64,000 nt of DNA. It comes from Megalonaias nervosa (Eukaryota; Mollusca; Bivalvia; Unionida; Unionidae). Position 1 is the first letter of the stretch. The number at the start of each line of letters is the position of its first letter. Below, one piece after another: positions 62,670 to 64,000 of this stretch. Position numbers and translations under genes: made by a program. Where the stretch lies: contig JAECUM010004391.1 in assembly GCA_016617855.1 (NCBI GenBank), positions 85,932 through 149,931 on the forward strand, in the 5' to 3' direction. The notes beneath the pieces were generated by a model, which ran no database searches, was not told where the DNA came from, and saw nothing but the letters and a program-made list of their open reading frames with translations.

Positions 62670-64000
62670 CTATACACGGGATAGTGCATAAGCAATCAAA
62701 CTGTCTTTTCCTTTGATGTGCCTGATGTCAAGATTATGTTCTTTTAAAAACAAACTCCACCTTAAAATTCTTTGATTTTTATTTCTCATCTTCTCGATGA
62801 AATTAAGGGGATTGTGATCACTAAACACAACAACCGGAGAAGCGGCTGAACTAATGTAAACTTCAAAATGCTGTAATGCCAATATTAAAGCCAAACATTC
62901 CTTCTCGATTGTTGAGTAATTTCTTTGGTGTTTATTTAATTTCTTATGGAAATAGCACACTGGGTGATCAACACCATTTATATCTTCTTGAATCAATACT
63001 GCTCCAACCCCAACATCACTTGCATCGACAGATAATTTCAAAGATTGATTAAAATTTGAAGCTGTAAGAACCGGCGCACTATTGAATATAGCTTTTAACC
63101 TATCAAAAGCCCCCTGACATTTTTCAGTCCAAAGAAACTTGTTTTTCTTCCTCAACAAGTTTGTCAGGGGTTCAGCAATATTAGAAAAATTGGAACAAAA
63201 TTTCCGATAGTATCCAGCCAAACCCAAGAATCGCATCAGTTGCTTTTTACTGACAGGCACAGGGAAACAAGAGATAGCCTTGACCTTAGCATTTATAGGT
63301 TTAACTTGACCATGTCCCACAATATGTTCTAGAAAAGTTACACAAGCACGGCAAAAGTCACTTTTAGATAAATTGATTGTCAAATTTGCGTCAGTGAGTC
63401 TGTCGAAAAATTTCTGAATCGTGCCTAGATGTTCTTTCCAAGTGTCGTCGTAGATGATGACATCATCAGTATAAGCATCAAACTTATCTAGACCAGAGGT
63501 AATCATATTCATCAAGCGTTGAAAAGTACTTGGGGAACCCTTCATCCCGAACGGCATTACGTTATATTGATAGAGTCCATCTGGAGTCACAAATGCCGAA
63601 ATTTCCTTTGCCCTTTCCTTTAGTGGAATTTGCCAAAATCCTTTCAGAAGGTCAAATTTGGTGACGTACTTGGCATTTCCAATTTTATCAATACAATCAA
63701 CGATTCTTGGTAATAGAAATGAATCTGTTTTTGTCCCACTGTTCACCTTCCTATAATCAGTGCACATACGGAAAGTTTTATCTGGTTTCGGAACAAGTAT
63801 ACATGGTGAACTCCAATAAATTTGACTGGGATCTATCAAATCGTTCTCCAGCAAATACTGAATTTCCTTTTTCAAGTATTCCTGTTTGAGAGGGTTCATC
63901 CTGTATGGATGTTGTTTCACAGGTTTTGAATCTACAATTTCAACGTCATGAAAAATTTTGTTTGTCCTCGTAGGAATATCTGGAAACAAGTGCTCATATT
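62670..64000 (-). CDS. pol: reverse transcriptase and RNase H of Gmr1-type element 2 (partial)
   Basis: Open without interruption from the window edge to the stop at 62670 (over 439 codons). RT motifs: SSPCILVPKPDKT, CTDYRKV, KFDLLKGFWQIPL, MPFGMKGSPSTFQRLMN and AYTDDVIIY (element 1 has YIDD; the Thr is unusual but both Asp remain). RNase H: LSVDASDVGVG, STIEKECLAL, SDHNPLNF; the last Asp position reads LIAYALSRV (D to Y), so RNase H is probably impaired. RNase H is followed by only ~120 bp before the polypurine tract, so integrase is not downstream, as in element 1. Better preserved than element 1. Confidence 0.88.
   Translation of the reverse strand, partial: YEHLFPDIPTRTNKIFHDVEIVDSKPVKQHPYRMNPLKQEYLKKEIQYLLENDLIDPSQIYWSSPCILVPKPDKTFRMCTDYRKVNSGTKTDSFLLPRIVDCIDKIGNAKYVTKFDLLKGFWQIPLKERAKEISAFVTPDGLYQYNVMPFGMKGSPSTFQRLMNMITSGLDKFDAYTDDVIIYDDTWKEHLGTIQKFFDRLTDANLTINLSKSDFCRACVTFLEHIVGHGQVKPINAKVKAISCFPVPVSKKQLMRFLGLAGYYRKFCSNFSNIAEPLTNLLRKKNKFLWTEKCQGAFDRLKAIFNSAPVLTASNFNQSLKLSVDASDVGVGAVLIQEDINGVDHPVCYFHKKLNKHQRNYSTIEKECLALILALQHFEVYISSAASPVVVFSDHNPLNFIEKMRNKNQRILRWSLFLKEHNLDIRHIKGKDSLIAYALSRV

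Overview
The window is eukaryotic nuclear DNA from an invertebrate animal, most likely a mollusc. The evidence is one vertebrate-like host gene (NUDT2) split by a ~15 kb intron, a tRNA-headed SINE with a Nin/MESC-like core, diverged copies of a molluscan-type tandem repeat, an RTE-type LINE, Gmr1-type LTR elements and Polintons. The species assignment is inference. Most of the window is mobile DNA.

Layout. 1-8,988 is the right part of a Polinton/Maverick (adintovirus-like) element, 'A', oriented on the minus strand and running off the left edge. It carries a packaging ATPase, three unrecognised genes, a BIR-domain (IAP-like) gene, protein-primed DNA polymerase B, a CCHC zinc-knuckle gene, a coiled-coil gene and a terminal repeat with its own small gene. 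9,226-10,084 is a solo LTR. 11,197-17,412 is a decayed Gmr1-type Ty3/gypsy element in which integrase precedes reverse transcriptase. 19,251-33,232 is a nearly full-length but heavily broken Polinton 'B' of the same family, in the opposite orientation to A. It has both terminal inverted repeats, PolB, BIR, integrase-chromodomain, penton, a pX-like protein and the major capsid protein. 33,233-45,400 is intergenic: microsatellites, a 136-bp hAT-like MITE, a fossil capsid fragment of a third Polinton, a SINE, a DIRS-like fragment and a large minisatellite. 45,467-61,244 is NUDT2 (minus strand). Its single large intron holds a SINE, minisatellites and an RTE LINE whose 5' half is inverted. 61,581-64,000 is the 3' end of a second Gmr1-type element.

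The strongest unexpected signal is regulatory. The genes at the Polinton termini are built like replication-dependent histone genes. Each has a TATA box close upstream and a short leader, and some have a TGACGTCA palindrome. About 30 nt after the stop comes a canonical histone-type 3' stem-loop (GGCCCT-TTTC-AGGGCC), followed ~12 nt later by a purine-rich CGAAAAGA/TTGAAAAGA element. It occurs in all three terminal-repeat copies and after the coiled-coil gene of A, and is decayed in B. This suggests that these virus-like elements make non-polyadenylated, S-phase-coupled early mRNAs through SLBP/U7 processing.

Both Polintons and the upstream Gmr1 copy carry many frameshifts and stops and are clearly dead copies. 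Comparing A with B is what makes the broken genes readable. Percent identities were not calculated; all comparisons were made by eye.
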